Assembly (NCBI GenBank): GCA_012840385.1
Contig: DULK01000048.1
Coordinates: 1 to 64,000, forward strand
Source of the DNA: Syntrophomonadaceae bacterium
Lineage (GTDB): Bacteria > Bacillota > DSM-12270 > Thermacetogeniales > Thermacetogeniaceae
Direction: 5' to 3'
DNA length: 64,000 nt
The position numbers were made by a program, and so were the translations under genes. Under the pieces are notes generated by a model that saw nothing but the letters and a program-made list of their open reading frames with translations, was not told the DNA's origin and made no database searches. Below, piece after piece: positions 1 through 9,403 of this stretch (position 1 is the first letter of the stretch; each line of letters opens with the position of its first letter).

Positions 1-183
1 AGGAGGAAATCGAAAGCTGTTTCCAAATCAAGAAAAAGGAATCCTGGGGACAACTTTGCCTTTTTTCAAATTAAGAATGGCTTAAGATCAGGAGTTTTAG
101 AACCCCAACTGTCAAAGTCGGGAAAAAGTGGCAGCAGTCGTGATAAGGGAAGCATCCAGGTAGGAAACGGAGGTTGGTTTTAC
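1..183. other. left edge, possible tail of a preceding gene
   Basis: Mostly non-coding leader of the next gene. One frame (from base 3) is open from the window edge to a TAA at 72-74 and could be the last 23 codons of an upstream gene, but it is too short to identify. The frame of the next gene is also open to the edge. I place that gene's start at 184 because a GGAGG lies at 170-174 with 9-base spacing. Confidence 0.3.
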
Positions 184-1224
184 ATGCGGACTCAAGTAAT
201 CCCCGTTGAAGAAGCAGTAGGAAAGGTTCTATCCCATGATATCACGAAAGTCGTTCCGGGCGAGTTTAAGGGCGTAGCTTTTAAGAAGGGACATATTATA
301 AGTGAGGATGATATCCCTGAGTTGCTCAAGCTCGGCAAGGAAAGAGTTTATGTTTTGGAACTGGAGGCAGACGATGTACATGAAGATGAGGCCGGAATAC
401 GTTTAGGCCGGGCTGTGGCCGGTGAGGGGGTTAGGTGTTCCGAGCCGAAGGAAAGCCGGGTCAACCTTTATGCTACCAGGTCAGGGCTTTTGAAAATTAA
501 TGTTCTTGCTCTGGAGGCAATTAACGAACTTCGGGAAGTTATTTTGTCTACTTTACCCAATAATACTCCTGTCACAGAGGGGGATATGCTGGCCGGTACA
601 AAAGTGATTCCACTCGCGGTCAAAGAAGAAGTGGTGAGAGCGGTAGAAATAATTTCCGCCGAACAGGGGAAGGTCGTAAGGGTAATTCCGTATCAATCTC
701 TAGATGTGGGAATCATTGTCACCGGCGGTGAGGTTTTTGCCGGGCGAGTTAAAGATGCCTTTGGACCGGTCCTCCGGAAAAAAGTGGAGTCTCTCGGATC
801 ACATGTCCGGGATCTAAAGTATGCATCGGACGAACCCCAAATGATTGCTCGACTAATTGAGGAGATGATAGCAGCAGGGAATCGGCTGGTTCTGGTAAGC
901 GGCGGTATGTCGGTTGATCCGGATGATGTCACACCCCAGGGGATAGCCATGAGCGGTGCATATATTGAAAAATACGGAGCACCCGTGCTGCCCGGAGCCA
1001 TGTTTTTGCTTGCTTACAAAGATAGGATACCAGTCATTGGGGTACCTGCCTGTAGCATGTATTTCCGCACAACTATCTTGGACCTGGTTCTGCCTCGATT
1101 ATTAGCCGGGGAAAGATTAACCCGGAAGGATATAGTTGCCCTGGCGCACGGTGGTCTTTGCCGCAGCTGCCCGGAGTGCCATTACCCGCGGTGTAGTTTC
1201 GGTTTGGCGAGCTCAGAAAGGTAA
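184..1224 (+). CDS. molybdopterin-binding (MoeA/MogA-like) protein
   Basis: A 346-residue protein with a MoCF-type molybdopterin-binding fold (roughly residues 175-310): the motif VGIIVTGGEVFAGRVKD and the segment LVSGGMSVDPDD match the molybdopterin-binding loops of MoeA/MogA/CinA. The N-terminal 170 residues resemble the substrate-handling part of stand-alone proteins found beside molybdenum hydroxylases. The C-terminus carries a cysteine/histidine cluster (CRSCPECHYPRC, about residues 330-341) that may bind metal. Its gene ends 42 bases before pucR, and xanthine-dehydrogenase-type enzymes lie nearby. I infer a role in molybdenum cofactor insertion or modification for those enzymes. The exact reaction is not shown by the sequence. 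Confidence 0.8.
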   Translation: MRTQVIPVEEAVGKVLSHDITKVVPGEFKGVAFKKGHIISEDDIPELLKLGKERVYVLELEADDVHEDEAGIRLGRAVAGEGVRCSEPKESRVNLYATRSGLLKINVLALEAINELREVILSTLPNNTPVTEGDMLAGTKVIPLAVKEEVVRAVEIISAEQGKVVRVIPYQSLDVGIIVTGGEVFAGRVKDAFGPVLRKKVESLGSHVRDLKYASDEPQMIARLIEEMIAAGNRLVLVSGGMSVDPDDVTPQGIAMSGAYIEKYGAPVLPGAMFLLAYKDRIPVIGVPACSMYFRTTILDLVLPRLLAGERLTRKDIVALAHGGLCRSCPECHYPRCSFGLASSER

Positions 1225-1266
1225 ATGGTTTCCAAAATAAAGCAAGTACATACAGGAGGTGCCTTG

Positions 1267-2865
1267 ATGGAAATAAGCTTACAGGATCTGTTATCTTGTG
1301 CCTTTTTTTCCTCTGCAAAAGTGTTAGCAGGTGAAAGAGGGCTTTCCAACATGGTTACCTCTGTAACAGTTTTAGATTCGCCGGACGCACCAAGATACAT
1401 GAAAGGTGGAGAATTAGTAATTACTACAGCATACAGCCTGTTAAATGATGAAAGCGGTCAAAAAGAAGTAATAAAAAATCTGGCCAGGAGTAGAGTAACA
1501 GGCTTAGGTATGAAATTAAGATTTTTCAATAATCAATTACCGAAAATTATGAAAATAACAGCTGATGAATTGAATTTCCCATTGATAAGTATACCGGACG
1601 AATATGCCTATACTGATATATATGAATTTATAACCTCGAATTTAATCTCAAGAACTACTAAAGAAGTAAAACGCGAGGATGAAGTTTATAAAGAAATTAA
1701 TGAAAGCATCTATGAAGAGGGGTTAATGGGTGTTGCTAAATCACTTTATAAGTGGACGGGGTTAGGTGTAGTAATTATATTCAATGAGCAGTTTTTGGCC
1801 TACCCTTGTGACATGATCCCTGAAGATTTTCCTGTAACGACACCAAAGTGGCGCAAGAGGTTCAACAATAATAAACTTTCGCTTAATGTAGACAGTTTTT
1901 ATTATGAGAGAAACGGTAAGGTTTTTGAGTGGCTTGCAGCAGATATAATCGAAAAAGGAAAAACTCAGGGGAAAATACTTCTGTTGAAAGGGGGTAGGGA
2001 ATATGTTAAGGAAGATTATATCCTGCTAGATTGCGCTGCTTCAGCATGCGCTATGGAACTTAAAAGGATAAATTCCATTATCCATGTTCAACGTAAATAT
2101 AGAAAGACTTTTTTGGAATGTTTTTTAAATGGCCAGTATACCTGGGAAGAGGCTGTTTTTCAAGCAGGTGAATTGGATTTTGAACTTCCGGAAGAAGGTA
2201 TTGTAGTTTATATCAATTTTAACCCTAAAGTTGTCAATGTTTTTGATAATAAACATGTTGAAGTTATTGATAGCGCGGTGACAAACATATTAGGAAAAAA
2301 AAGTATAGTATTCGGTCCGTTGGATAATAGCAATATTGCACTGTTTATTCCTAACGATCAGCAGAAGTATCTGCCATTAATTGAAAAGCTTTACTGGCAA
2401 CTAATGAGGGACTTAAGATGCCCTGACATAATTGTTGGGATAGGAAGACCTGCTACCTTTTCGGACGTCAAGAAAAGTTTTGAGGAGGCGAAGAACGCTA
2501 TTAAAATTGGTTCCTGCCTTGACTTAAAACCCAAGATCTACTTATTCAGCAGGCTCGGATTTTACAGGCTCTTAAAATTGCCGGATGTAAGTCAAGAAAT
2601 GAAGAGATACTATGAGGATTACCTGAAACCTTTAGAACAGAAAGATAACAGTTCTGAGTTAATAGATACATTAATCTGTTTTATTGAAAGCGGCTACAAC
2701 TATAGAGAGACTGCACAAAAAATGTATCTCCATCCTAACGCTGTAAGATATAGGATTTCGGTTATTGAGAAGATTTGCAGGGTTAATTTAAAGTACTCCT
2801 ATGACCGCTTAAATATAGAAATAGCCCTTAAAATCTTGCCGCTAATAAATTCCGAAAACAGGTAG
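1267..2865 (+). CDS. PucR-family purine catabolism regulator
   Basis: A 532-residue transcriptional regulator. The N-terminal ~120 residues match the PucR purine-catabolism domain (LQDLLSCAFFSSAKVLAGE, then an STxxY-like GGELVITTAYSLL segment). The C-terminal ~60 residues are the PucR-type helix-turn-helix (GYNYRETAQKMYLHPNAVRYR). The middle resembles the GGDEF-like/CdaR region. ATG at 1267 is preferred to the earlier GTG-type start because AGGAGG sits at 1254-1259, 7 bases upstream. In Bacillus subtilis PucR controls purine degradation genes. Its position at the head of a deaminase, xanthine-dehydrogenase and nucleoside-importer island supports the same role here. The inducer and binding site are unknown. 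Confidence 0.88.
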   Translation: MEISLQDLLSCAFFSSAKVLAGERGLSNMVTSVTVLDSPDAPRYMKGGELVITTAYSLLNDESGQKEVIKNLARSRVTGLGMKLRFFNNQLPKIMKITADELNFPLISIPDEYAYTDIYEFITSNLISRTTKEVKREDEVYKEINESIYEEGLMGVAKSLYKWTGLGVVIIFNEQFLAYPCDMIPEDFPVTTPKWRKRFNNNKLSLNVDSFYYERNGKVFEWLAADIIEKGKTQGKILLLKGGREYVKEDYILLDCAASACAMELKRINSIIHVQRKYRKTFLECFLNGQYTWEEAVFQAGELDFELPEEGIVVYINFNPKVVNVFDNKHVEVIDSAVTNILGKKSIVFGPLDNSNIALFIPNDQQKYLPLIEKLYWQLMRDLRCPDIIVGIGRPATFSDVKKSFEEAKNAIKIGSCLDLKPKIYLFSRLGFYRLLKLPDVSQEMKRYYEDYLKPLEQKDNSSELIDTLICFIESGYNYRETAQKMYLHPNAVRYRISVIEKICRVNLKYSYDRLNIEIALKILPLINSENR

Positions 2866-2977
2866 AGTTACACCAATCTAAACACGTATACTCTGAAACC
2901 CTTGGTCTATGCGGGCTTATGTTTCTTTGTTTGAAATAGATGTGTTAGTAACTATAAAACTAAAAGGGGATGTTAAA

Positions 2978-4342
2978 ATGTCTAAACAGCTATTAATTAA
3001 AAACGCTAGGGCAATTGTTACCTGCGATGAAGAAGACAGAGTCCTTACAGGGCAGAGCATTTTAATCGACGGCGCGAAAATATTTGCAATTGGGAAAGAC
3101 CTTGCCGTGGATAATGCTGAGGTCATTAACGCCCAAGATATGTTTGTTTACCCTGGTTTAGTTAACAGCCATCACCATTTGCTGCAGGCTTTTAGCCGTA
3201 ACATACCGCAAATTCAGACGTTTGAACTCTTCGACTGGTTGCTGTTTCTTTATAACGTATGGACAAATGTCACTCCTGATTACCTTTACTATAGTTCAAT
3301 GGTGGCCATGGGAGAATTTATTAAGTACGGTGGTACGACAATGTTTGACCACCATTTTGCTTTTCCGCGAGGGAAGGGCAGAAATATGATTGATCGGCAG
3401 TTTGAGGCGGCCGAAGCCCTCGGTCTTCGTTTCCACGCAGGTAGAAGCTGTTTCACCAGAGGTAAAAAAGAAGGCGGTTTGCCCCCCGATGAACTGGTAG
3501 AAACCTTAGATGAAGTTTTGGAAGACAGCTTAAGGATTGTTGAACGATATCACGACCCGGGAGAATTCTCCATGAGACAGGTTGTTTTAGCACCCTGTTC
3601 TCCTTTTTCGGTGGATTCAGATGTTATGATTGAATCGGCCAGGTTGGCAAGGGACAAAAAGGTCAGACTGCATACCCATCTGGCGGAAACTCTAGATGAG
3701 GAAAAATATTGCCTGGAGACCTACGGTAAAAGACCGTTGGCCTGGGCGGAGGATTGCGGTTGGGTGGGTAGCGATGTTTGGTACGCGCATGGTATTCACT
3801 TTACTGATGAAGAGATTGACATTCTGAGCCAAACACAGACCGGCGTGGCCCATTGCCCTGTGTCAAACATGAAGATATCCTCCGGGATTGCCAAGATACC
3901 ACAGATGTTGGAGAAAAATGTTCCGGTTGGTCTTGCTGTGGACGGTTGTGGAAGCAACGATGCTTCGAACTTAATGGCAGATATTAGAATTGCATATCTT
4001 TTGCACCGGTTAAATTCAAGTAATAAGGCACCTACAGGGTATCAAATTCTAAAGCTCGCCACCGTAGGCAGCGCTAATTTACTCGGCAGAAACGACATTG
4101 GATCAATTTCTGTGGGAAAGGCCGCCGACCTGTTTATGATTAATGTAAACAAGCTTGAACTGGTGGGGGCATTGTTGGATCCTGCCGCATTTCTTGCTAC
4201 TGTTGGTTATAGTCGGCCTGTAGATTTTACTATTATTAACGGCAAAATTGTTTGCAGAGATGGCAAATTAACAGGGGTAGACGAAGAGAAAATTAAAGAA
4301 CAGGCTGCCAAAGAAGTAGCCAGGGTTTATAACAGGCTTTAG
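2978..4342 (+). CDS. 8-oxoguanine/guanine deaminase-like amidohydrolase
   Basis: A 454-residue TRZ/ATZ-type amidohydrolase that should hydrolytically deaminate a purine-like amine in the cytoplasm. Metal ligands are visible: VNSHHHLLQAF near residue 65, LHTHLAET near 230, AHGIHFTDEEI near 270, and GLAVDGCGSNDASNL near 320, the last being very like 8-oxoguanine deaminases. The ATG at 2978 is chosen over an upstream frame extension because AGGGGA lies 7-8 bases before it and the amidohydrolase fold starts right there. It lies between pucR and a molybdenum hydroxylase subunit. Guanine, 8-oxoguanine, a methylated guanine or another aminopurine are all possible substrates. Confidence 0.85.
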   Translation: MSKQLLIKNARAIVTCDEEDRVLTGQSILIDGAKIFAIGKDLAVDNAEVINAQDMFVYPGLVNSHHHLLQAFSRNIPQIQTFELFDWLLFLYNVWTNVTPDYLYYSSMVAMGEFIKYGGTTMFDHHFAFPRGKGRNMIDRQFEAAEALGLRFHAGRSCFTRGKKEGGLPPDELVETLDEVLEDSLRIVERYHDPGEFSMRQVVLAPCSPFSVDSDVMIESARLARDKKVRLHTHLAETLDEEKYCLETYGKRPLAWAEDCGWVGSDVWYAHGIHFTDEEIDILSQTQTGVAHCPVSNMKISSGIAKIPQMLEKNVPVGLAVDGCGSNDASNLMADIRIAYLLHRLNSSNKAPTGYQILKLATVGSANLLGRNDIGSISVGKAADLFMINVNKLELVGALLDPAAFLATVGYSRPVDFTIINGKIVCRDGKLTGVDEEKIKEQAAKEVARVYNRL

Positions 4343-4455
4343 TAATGATGATTATTAGATGATAAAGTGGATATCTGGAAACACGTGACTCCGGTGCGGC
4401 TTTTCACTCTCAAATCAACCGCATATTAATAGTTTAAAAACGGGGGGTGAGGTCT

Positions 4456-6723
4456 ATGAAGCTTAAGTGGGTCGGAAAGCCAGTTGTAAGAGAAGATGCA
4501 TGGGAAAAGGCAACGGGTAGAACTAAATACATGACAGATTTGACCTTTCCAGATATGGTATGGGGAAAAATTGTGCGGGCTGGGGTACCCCATGCCAGAA
4601 TTTTAGAAATAGATACAACAGAGGCTGAGAGGTTATCTGGCGTTATTGCGGTTGTAACATATAAAGACGTTCCTGGTTTAAACGGGTATGGGATAGCCAT
4701 TCCAGACCAACCTGTTTTCTGTGAGGATAGGGTTAGATACGAAGGAGATCCTATAGCAGGCGTTATAGCTGAAACGAGGGAGATTGCTGAACAAGCGGCG
4801 GCAAGAATCAGGATAAGGTATGAAGGGCTTCCCGGGGTATTTGATCCTCGAGAAGCACTTAAAGCTGAAGCTCCCGCAATACACGATAAAGGAAATGTGC
4901 TCTTGCAGGCTCATGTGAAAAATGGTGATGTGGATGCGGCATTTAAAGAAGCGTATTTGATTGTTGAAAGAGACTATTATGTACCTGTTCAGTTTCCAGT
5001 ATATTTGGAGGTGGAGGGCGGTGTTGCCGAGTATAAAGAAGGACATTTAACTATATGGTGCGGGTCCCAGTATCCCTCCCAGGACCAAAGGCAGCTTAGC
5101 GCTATTCTGGGAATCCCCCAAGAAAAAATCAGGATTATCTCCAATCCGGTTGGCGGGGCATTCGGAGGGAAGGACGATCTTACTATCCAACCTCAGCTTG
5201 CAGTAATGGCACTAAAAGCCGGAAGGCCAGTAAAAGTAGTCAATACAAGGGAAGAATCAAATAGGATTAGCTGGAAACGGCATCCCATGTTTATAACCAT
5301 GAAGACGGCGGTAAGGAAAGACGGTACCTTGCTGGCAAATAGGGTGGAAGTCATAACAGATACCGGTGCCTATGCAGGATTGGGAGGGCCGGTCTTAACC
5401 AATGTTATAGGACATGCATGTGGTGCTTACCGAGTTCCTAATTTAGAAGTTACGGGGTATTGTGTTTATACAAACAACAGCCCATGTTCCGCAATGAGAG
5501 GTTTTGGAGTTCCTCAAATAACTTTTGCCATGGAAAGCCAAATGGATATAATTGCCGAAGAATTGGGGTTAGATCCGTTAGAAATAAGATTAAAAAACGG
5601 CTTGGTTACAGGAGATAAAGGTCCGCTTGGTAATACAATATCAACGGCCATGGGAGTAATACCGACTTTGCTTAAGGCGAAGGAAACCGATTTATGGCGG
5701 AGGCGTGAAGTGCTAAAGAAACAGGTCACAAAGCCTTGGAAGAAACGCGGAGTCGGTATTGCTACTTCAATTAAGGGTGTTGGGCTAGGCCGGGGAATTC
5801 CGGATTACAGTGCCGCAGATATCATCCTGACAGAGGCGGGTGACTACCTCGTTTTCATCGGTTGCCCGGAGATAGGGCAAGGTAATCATGTAGCCTTTGC
5901 TCAGATGGCTGCTGAGTCATTGCATTGTCCAATTAGCAGGGTCAAAGTGATAATGGGCGATTCATCGTGTACCCCGGATTCCGGAATTACAGCAGCTTCA
6001 AGAACTATTTATGCAGGCGGCAACGCTATCCTGCTGGCAGCCGAAGAAATAAAACAAAAGATAATACAGTTTGTCTCAAAATACTGGGAAGTTCCGGCGA
6101 CCGAGGTTTATTTTGATGAGTATAAGGTCTGCAGTAGGAAAGGGCAGATATCTATTTCAGAGTTGGCCCTATTAGCGGGAAAGCAAAGAATAACAATAAA
6201 AGGTTCGGCCTATTTTGATATGCCAACGGCGGATAAAGATGTAGAAGGTCTGAAGGGTCTTCCATGCTTTGTTTTTGGAACCGTCACTCAAATAGCTTTA
6301 GTAGAGGTAGACACCTGTACAGGGTATGTGGAAGTTCTGGAATCTGTTTGCATACCCGATGCAGGGAGAGTTATTAATAACCAAGGGTTGGAAGGGCAGG
6401 CCGAAGGAGGCACTGTCATGGGAATGGGTTATGCCATTATGGAAAAAGGAGTGATAAAGGACGGGCATATTCTGACGGATAACTATGATACCTATATAAT
6501 TCCCACTTCACTGGATTGCCCGGATATAGCAGTGTATCCCGTGGAGGAACTCGAAAAGACGGGTCCTTTTGGGGCCAAAGGTATAGCTGAGGCTTTATCT
6601 ACTGCTATAACTCCTGCAGTTATCAATGCAATATACGACGCCGTGGGAGTCAGAATCAGGCATCTGCCGGCAACAGCGGAGAAGTTATTTGCTGGCATAC
6701 AACAGCAAGGTAATAAGAACTAA
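4456..6723 (+). CDS. xanthine-dehydrogenase-family molybdenum subunit (solo)
   Basis: A 755-residue large subunit of the xanthine dehydrogenase family, which binds the molybdenum cofactor and hydroxylates heteroaromatic rings. Visible family motifs are GGAFGGKDD (about residue 236), SAMRGFGVPQ (about 345) and the catalytic-glutamate segment GAKGIAEAL near the C-terminus. ATG at 4456 is preferred to a GTG 9 bases earlier because GGGGGTGAGG precedes it. No FAD or 2Fe-2S subunit lies next to it. A paralogue with both partners is at 25543-29184, so this subunit may share those partners or use others elsewhere. Substrate is inferred to be purine-like. Confidence 0.9.
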   Translation: MKLKWVGKPVVREDAWEKATGRTKYMTDLTFPDMVWGKIVRAGVPHARILEIDTTEAERLSGVIAVVTYKDVPGLNGYGIAIPDQPVFCEDRVRYEGDPIAGVIAETREIAEQAAARIRIRYEGLPGVFDPREALKAEAPAIHDKGNVLLQAHVKNGDVDAAFKEAYLIVERDYYVPVQFPVYLEVEGGVAEYKEGHLTIWCGSQYPSQDQRQLSAILGIPQEKIRIISNPVGGAFGGKDDLTIQPQLAVMALKAGRPVKVVNTREESNRISWKRHPMFITMKTAVRKDGTLLANRVEVITDTGAYAGLGGPVLTNVIGHACGAYRVPNLEVTGYCVYTNNSPCSAMRGFGVPQITFAMESQMDIIAEELGLDPLEIRLKNGLVTGDKGPLGNTISTAMGVIPTLLKAKETDLWRRREVLKKQVTKPWKKRGVGIATSIKGVGLGRGIPDYSAADIILTEAGDYLVFIGCPEIGQGNHVAFAQMAAESLHCPISRVKVIMGDSSCTPDSGITAASRTIYAGGNAILLAAEEIKQKIIQFVSKYWEVPATEVYFDEYKVCSRKGQISISELALLAGKQRITIKGSAYFDMPTADKDVEGLKGLPCFVFGTVTQIALVEVDTCTGYVEVLESVCIPDAGRVINNQGLEGQAEGGTVMGMGYAIMEKGVIKDGHILTDNYDTYIIPTSLDCPDIAVYPVEELEKTGPFGAKGIAEALSTAITPAVINAIYDAVGVRIRHLPATAEKLFAGIQQQGNKN

Positions 6724-6800
6724 ATGGGCTTGTGCAATGCCTCGATTCACATCGGAATGCTTCGTGGATATTAAATTGAAATATTTAGGGGTTATGGAGA

Positions 6801-8330
6801 ATGAACGAGCTTATTTTAGAAATGCGTGAGATAACCAAATCCTTTTTTGGCGTGCTGGCCAATGATCACGTGAATCTCATGGTCAACAGAGGAGAAATTC
6901 ATGCTTTACTCGGAGAAAATGGTGCCGGTAAGACTACCCTAATGAATATTCTAACAGGTCTATATAAACCTGATTCCGGAGAAATAGTTATTAAAGGCAA
7001 AAAGGTAACCTTTGCATCTCCAAGGGATGCGATTAAATGCGGTATAGGGATGGTTCACCAGAACTTCCGATTGGTTGATTCTTTAACTGTATCTGAAAAT
7101 GTAATTCTTGGATTGAACGATATTCCTAGGTTTCTTAATATCGAAGAAATTCATGAAGCAATAGGCGATTTTTCAAAAAAATACGGACTGAACGTAGATC
7201 CTAAGGCTGAAATATGGCAACTCTCTGTTGGGGAAAGGCAGAGGGTAGAAATCTTGAAAATGCTTTATCGAAATGTAGGGATATTGATTCTTGATGAACC
7301 AACTGCCGTTTTAACACCACAGGAGGTTGTAGATTTATTTTCATCATTGCGAAACATGGCTCAAGAGGGCAAAACGGTTATTATTATTACCCATAAGCTG
7401 AATGAGGTAATGGAGATTGCCGACCGGATCACTGTTCTCAGAGGTGGAAAATCGGTGGCGACAATGTTAAAAAAGGACACAACCCGGCAGGAACTAGCCA
7501 GGATTATGGTGGGTAGAGAAATCCCGGAAGTGTCAAGCCGGCGCTGTGTGATGTCTGAAGAAAAGGTCCTGGAATTAAAGGACATTAAAGCATTAAACGA
7601 CAGAGGTATGGAGGCTTTATCAGGTCTTTCAGTTTGTGTCCGGAAAGGGGAGATCTTAGGAATAGCCGGAGTTGCTGGTAACGGCCAGAAAGAGCTTGTT
7701 GAAGTTATAGCGGGATTAAGACCAGTTCTTGCGGGAAGCATGAAGATTAATGGTAAGAATTTAACCAACAGTAAACCAGGAGATATTATCAATGCGGGAG
7801 TTGCAATAGTGCCGGAAGACCGCACGAGTATGGGCCTTGCTCAAAACTTTAATGTTATAGAAAACTTGATAGTTAAAACGTATAGGGGCAGCGAAAACAG
7901 TAGAAGAGGATTTCTTAGCTGGAAACATTTAAGAGAGAATGCAGAAAAGATTGTAAGGGATTTTGATATTAAAACGGCAGGCGTGTTCAGTCCGGTCAAA
8001 TTGATGTCAGGTGGGAATCAACAAAAGCTTTTGTTTGCGAGAGAGACTTCCAAAAAACCGAGTTTACTTGTGGCGGCCTATCCCTGTCGAGGTCTAGATC
8101 TGGGAGCTACCCATGCTGTACACCAAATCTTATTAAGTCAGAAAGAACAGGGAACAGGAATACTGTTAATTTCCGAGGATCTAGATGAGCTACTCAATCT
8201 CTCCGATAGGATTGCGGTAATTTACGAGGGGAAAATTACTGGTGTAGTTGTACCGGGTAAGGCTACTATTGAGCAAATAGGTTTAATGATGTGTGGTGGA
8301 GGGAAAGAATGTATCTTTCAGACAAATTAA
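6801..8330 (+). CDS. BMP-type nucleoside/purine ABC importer, ATPase A
   Basis: A 509-residue double ATP-binding protein of the kind that powers BMP-dependent nucleoside importers (B. subtilis NupO type). First ATPase domain: Walker A GENGAGKTT near residue 40, signature LSVGERQRVEI, Walker B ILILDEPTAVL. Second domain: GVAGNGQKELVE, signature MSGGNQQKLLFARE and a degenerate Walker B (VAAYPCRGLDLGA), which is normal for this family. The gene overlaps the next permease by 22 bases, so the four transport genes form one unit. It is clearly paralogous to the ATPase at 15123. Substrates are inferred from the purine context. Confidence 0.93.
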   Translation: MNELILEMREITKSFFGVLANDHVNLMVNRGEIHALLGENGAGKTTLMNILTGLYKPDSGEIVIKGKKVTFASPRDAIKCGIGMVHQNFRLVDSLTVSENVILGLNDIPRFLNIEEIHEAIGDFSKKYGLNVDPKAEIWQLSVGERQRVEILKMLYRNVGILILDEPTAVLTPQEVVDLFSSLRNMAQEGKTVIIITHKLNEVMEIADRITVLRGGKSVATMLKKDTTRQELARIMVGREIPEVSSRRCVMSEEKVLELKDIKALNDRGMEALSGLSVCVRKGEILGIAGVAGNGQKELVEVIAGLRPVLAGSMKINGKNLTNSKPGDIINAGVAIVPEDRTSMGLAQNFNVIENLIVKTYRGSENSRRGFLSWKHLRENAEKIVRDFDIKTAGVFSPVKLMSGGNQQKLLFARETSKKPSLLVAAYPCRGLDLGATHAVHQILLSQKEQGTGILLISEDLDELLNLSDRIAVIYEGKITGVVVPGKATIEQIGLMMCGGGKECIFQTN

Positions 8331-9403
8331 ACCTGGGCAAAAGCATAAAGCTTGAGAAAAGACTGTCTGTACCACCGGTTTTGTATTTAATAGTTCCGGT
8401 TGTTTCCGTGATACTGGTGTTGCTACTCGGTGGTCTCTTTTTAGCGGTGCTAGGGTACAATCCAATCGAAGTATACGAAATCCTCCTTAATGGGGCTTTT
8501 GGAAATACTTATAATTTTACTGAGACGATTGTACATGCGATCCCCTTGATGTTAACAGGATTAGGAGTTAGTTTGGCCTTTAAAATGGGGTTATGGAATA
8601 TCGGCGCCGAAGGCCAGCTTTACTTCGGTGCTTTTATGGCTAGCGGTGTGGCATTATTTTTCCATGACCTGCCTACCCCCTTAATGTTAACACTGGTTTT
8701 GATCGCTGGGTTCTTGGGTGGTGCCTTATGGGGGTTTGTTCCCGCTGCTCTAAAGGTTTTCCTTGGTGTAAATGAGACCCTTACAACTCTTCTCCTGAAT
8801 TATGTGGCAATTCTCTGGGTCGATTATTTTATATTTGGTCCATGGAAAGATCCTAAGGGATTTTTACCGTATTCCAAAGTTTTTCCCCAATCAGCCATGC
8901 TACCGGTTTTCCCGGGGACAAGGATTCATGCCGGTCTTGTTCTCGCTATACTCGCTGCGATAATTTTATGGATAATTATCTGGAAGACGACCTGGGGATA
9001 TGAAATAAGACTTATTGGCGAAAACACACAGGTTGCCCGTGCTGCAGGTATCAACATTGCAAGGAACATGCTGCTGGTTATGATCATCAGCGGAGGATTG
9101 GCAGGATTGGCGGGTATGGGAGAGGTTTGTGGTATCATAGGCAGGCTTCAGCATAATATTTCACCCGGCTACGGTTATACTGCTATAATTATCGCTTGGC
9201 TGAGCAGGTTGAACCCGTTGGTTATCCTTTTAGTAGCAGTTATATTTGGAGGATTAAACAATGGGGGCTACGCCTTACAGATGGTAGGTTTGCCTGAGTC
9301 CACTGTGACCATGTTACAAGGGGCAATTCTCTTATTCGTGCTTGGGGGAGATATATTGACACAGTACAGAGTCAAAATCCACAGAAGGGGATGCGGGGCC
9401 TGA
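8309..9403 (+). CDS. BMP-type ABC importer permease A1
   Basis: A 364-residue integral membrane permease (BPD_transp_2 family, NupP-like) with a first membrane helix at about residues 25-50 and about eight more hydrophobic segments. The conserved permease loop is seen in the glycine-rich stretch ISGGLAGLAGMGEV. The ATG at 8309 is used: it follows GGTGGAGGG by 5 bases and overlaps the ATPase gene. It should form the membrane pore with the following permease. Closest relative in the window is the permease at 16643. Confidence 0.92.
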   Translation: MYLSDKLNLGKSIKLEKRLSVPPVLYLIVPVVSVILVLLLGGLFLAVLGYNPIEVYEILLNGAFGNTYNFTETIVHAIPLMLTGLGVSLAFKMGLWNIGAEGQLYFGAFMASGVALFFHDLPTPLMLTLVLIAGFLGGALWGFVPAALKVFLGVNETLTTLLLNYVAILWVDYFIFGPWKDPKGFLPYSKVFPQSAMLPVFPGTRIHAGLVLAILAAIILWIIIWKTTWGYEIRLIGENTQVARAAGINIARNMLLVMIISGGLAGLAGMGEVCGIIGRLQHNISPGYGYTAIIIAWLSRLNPLVILLVAVIFGGLNNGGYALQMVGLPESTVTMLQGAILLFVLGGDILTQYRVKIHRRGCGA

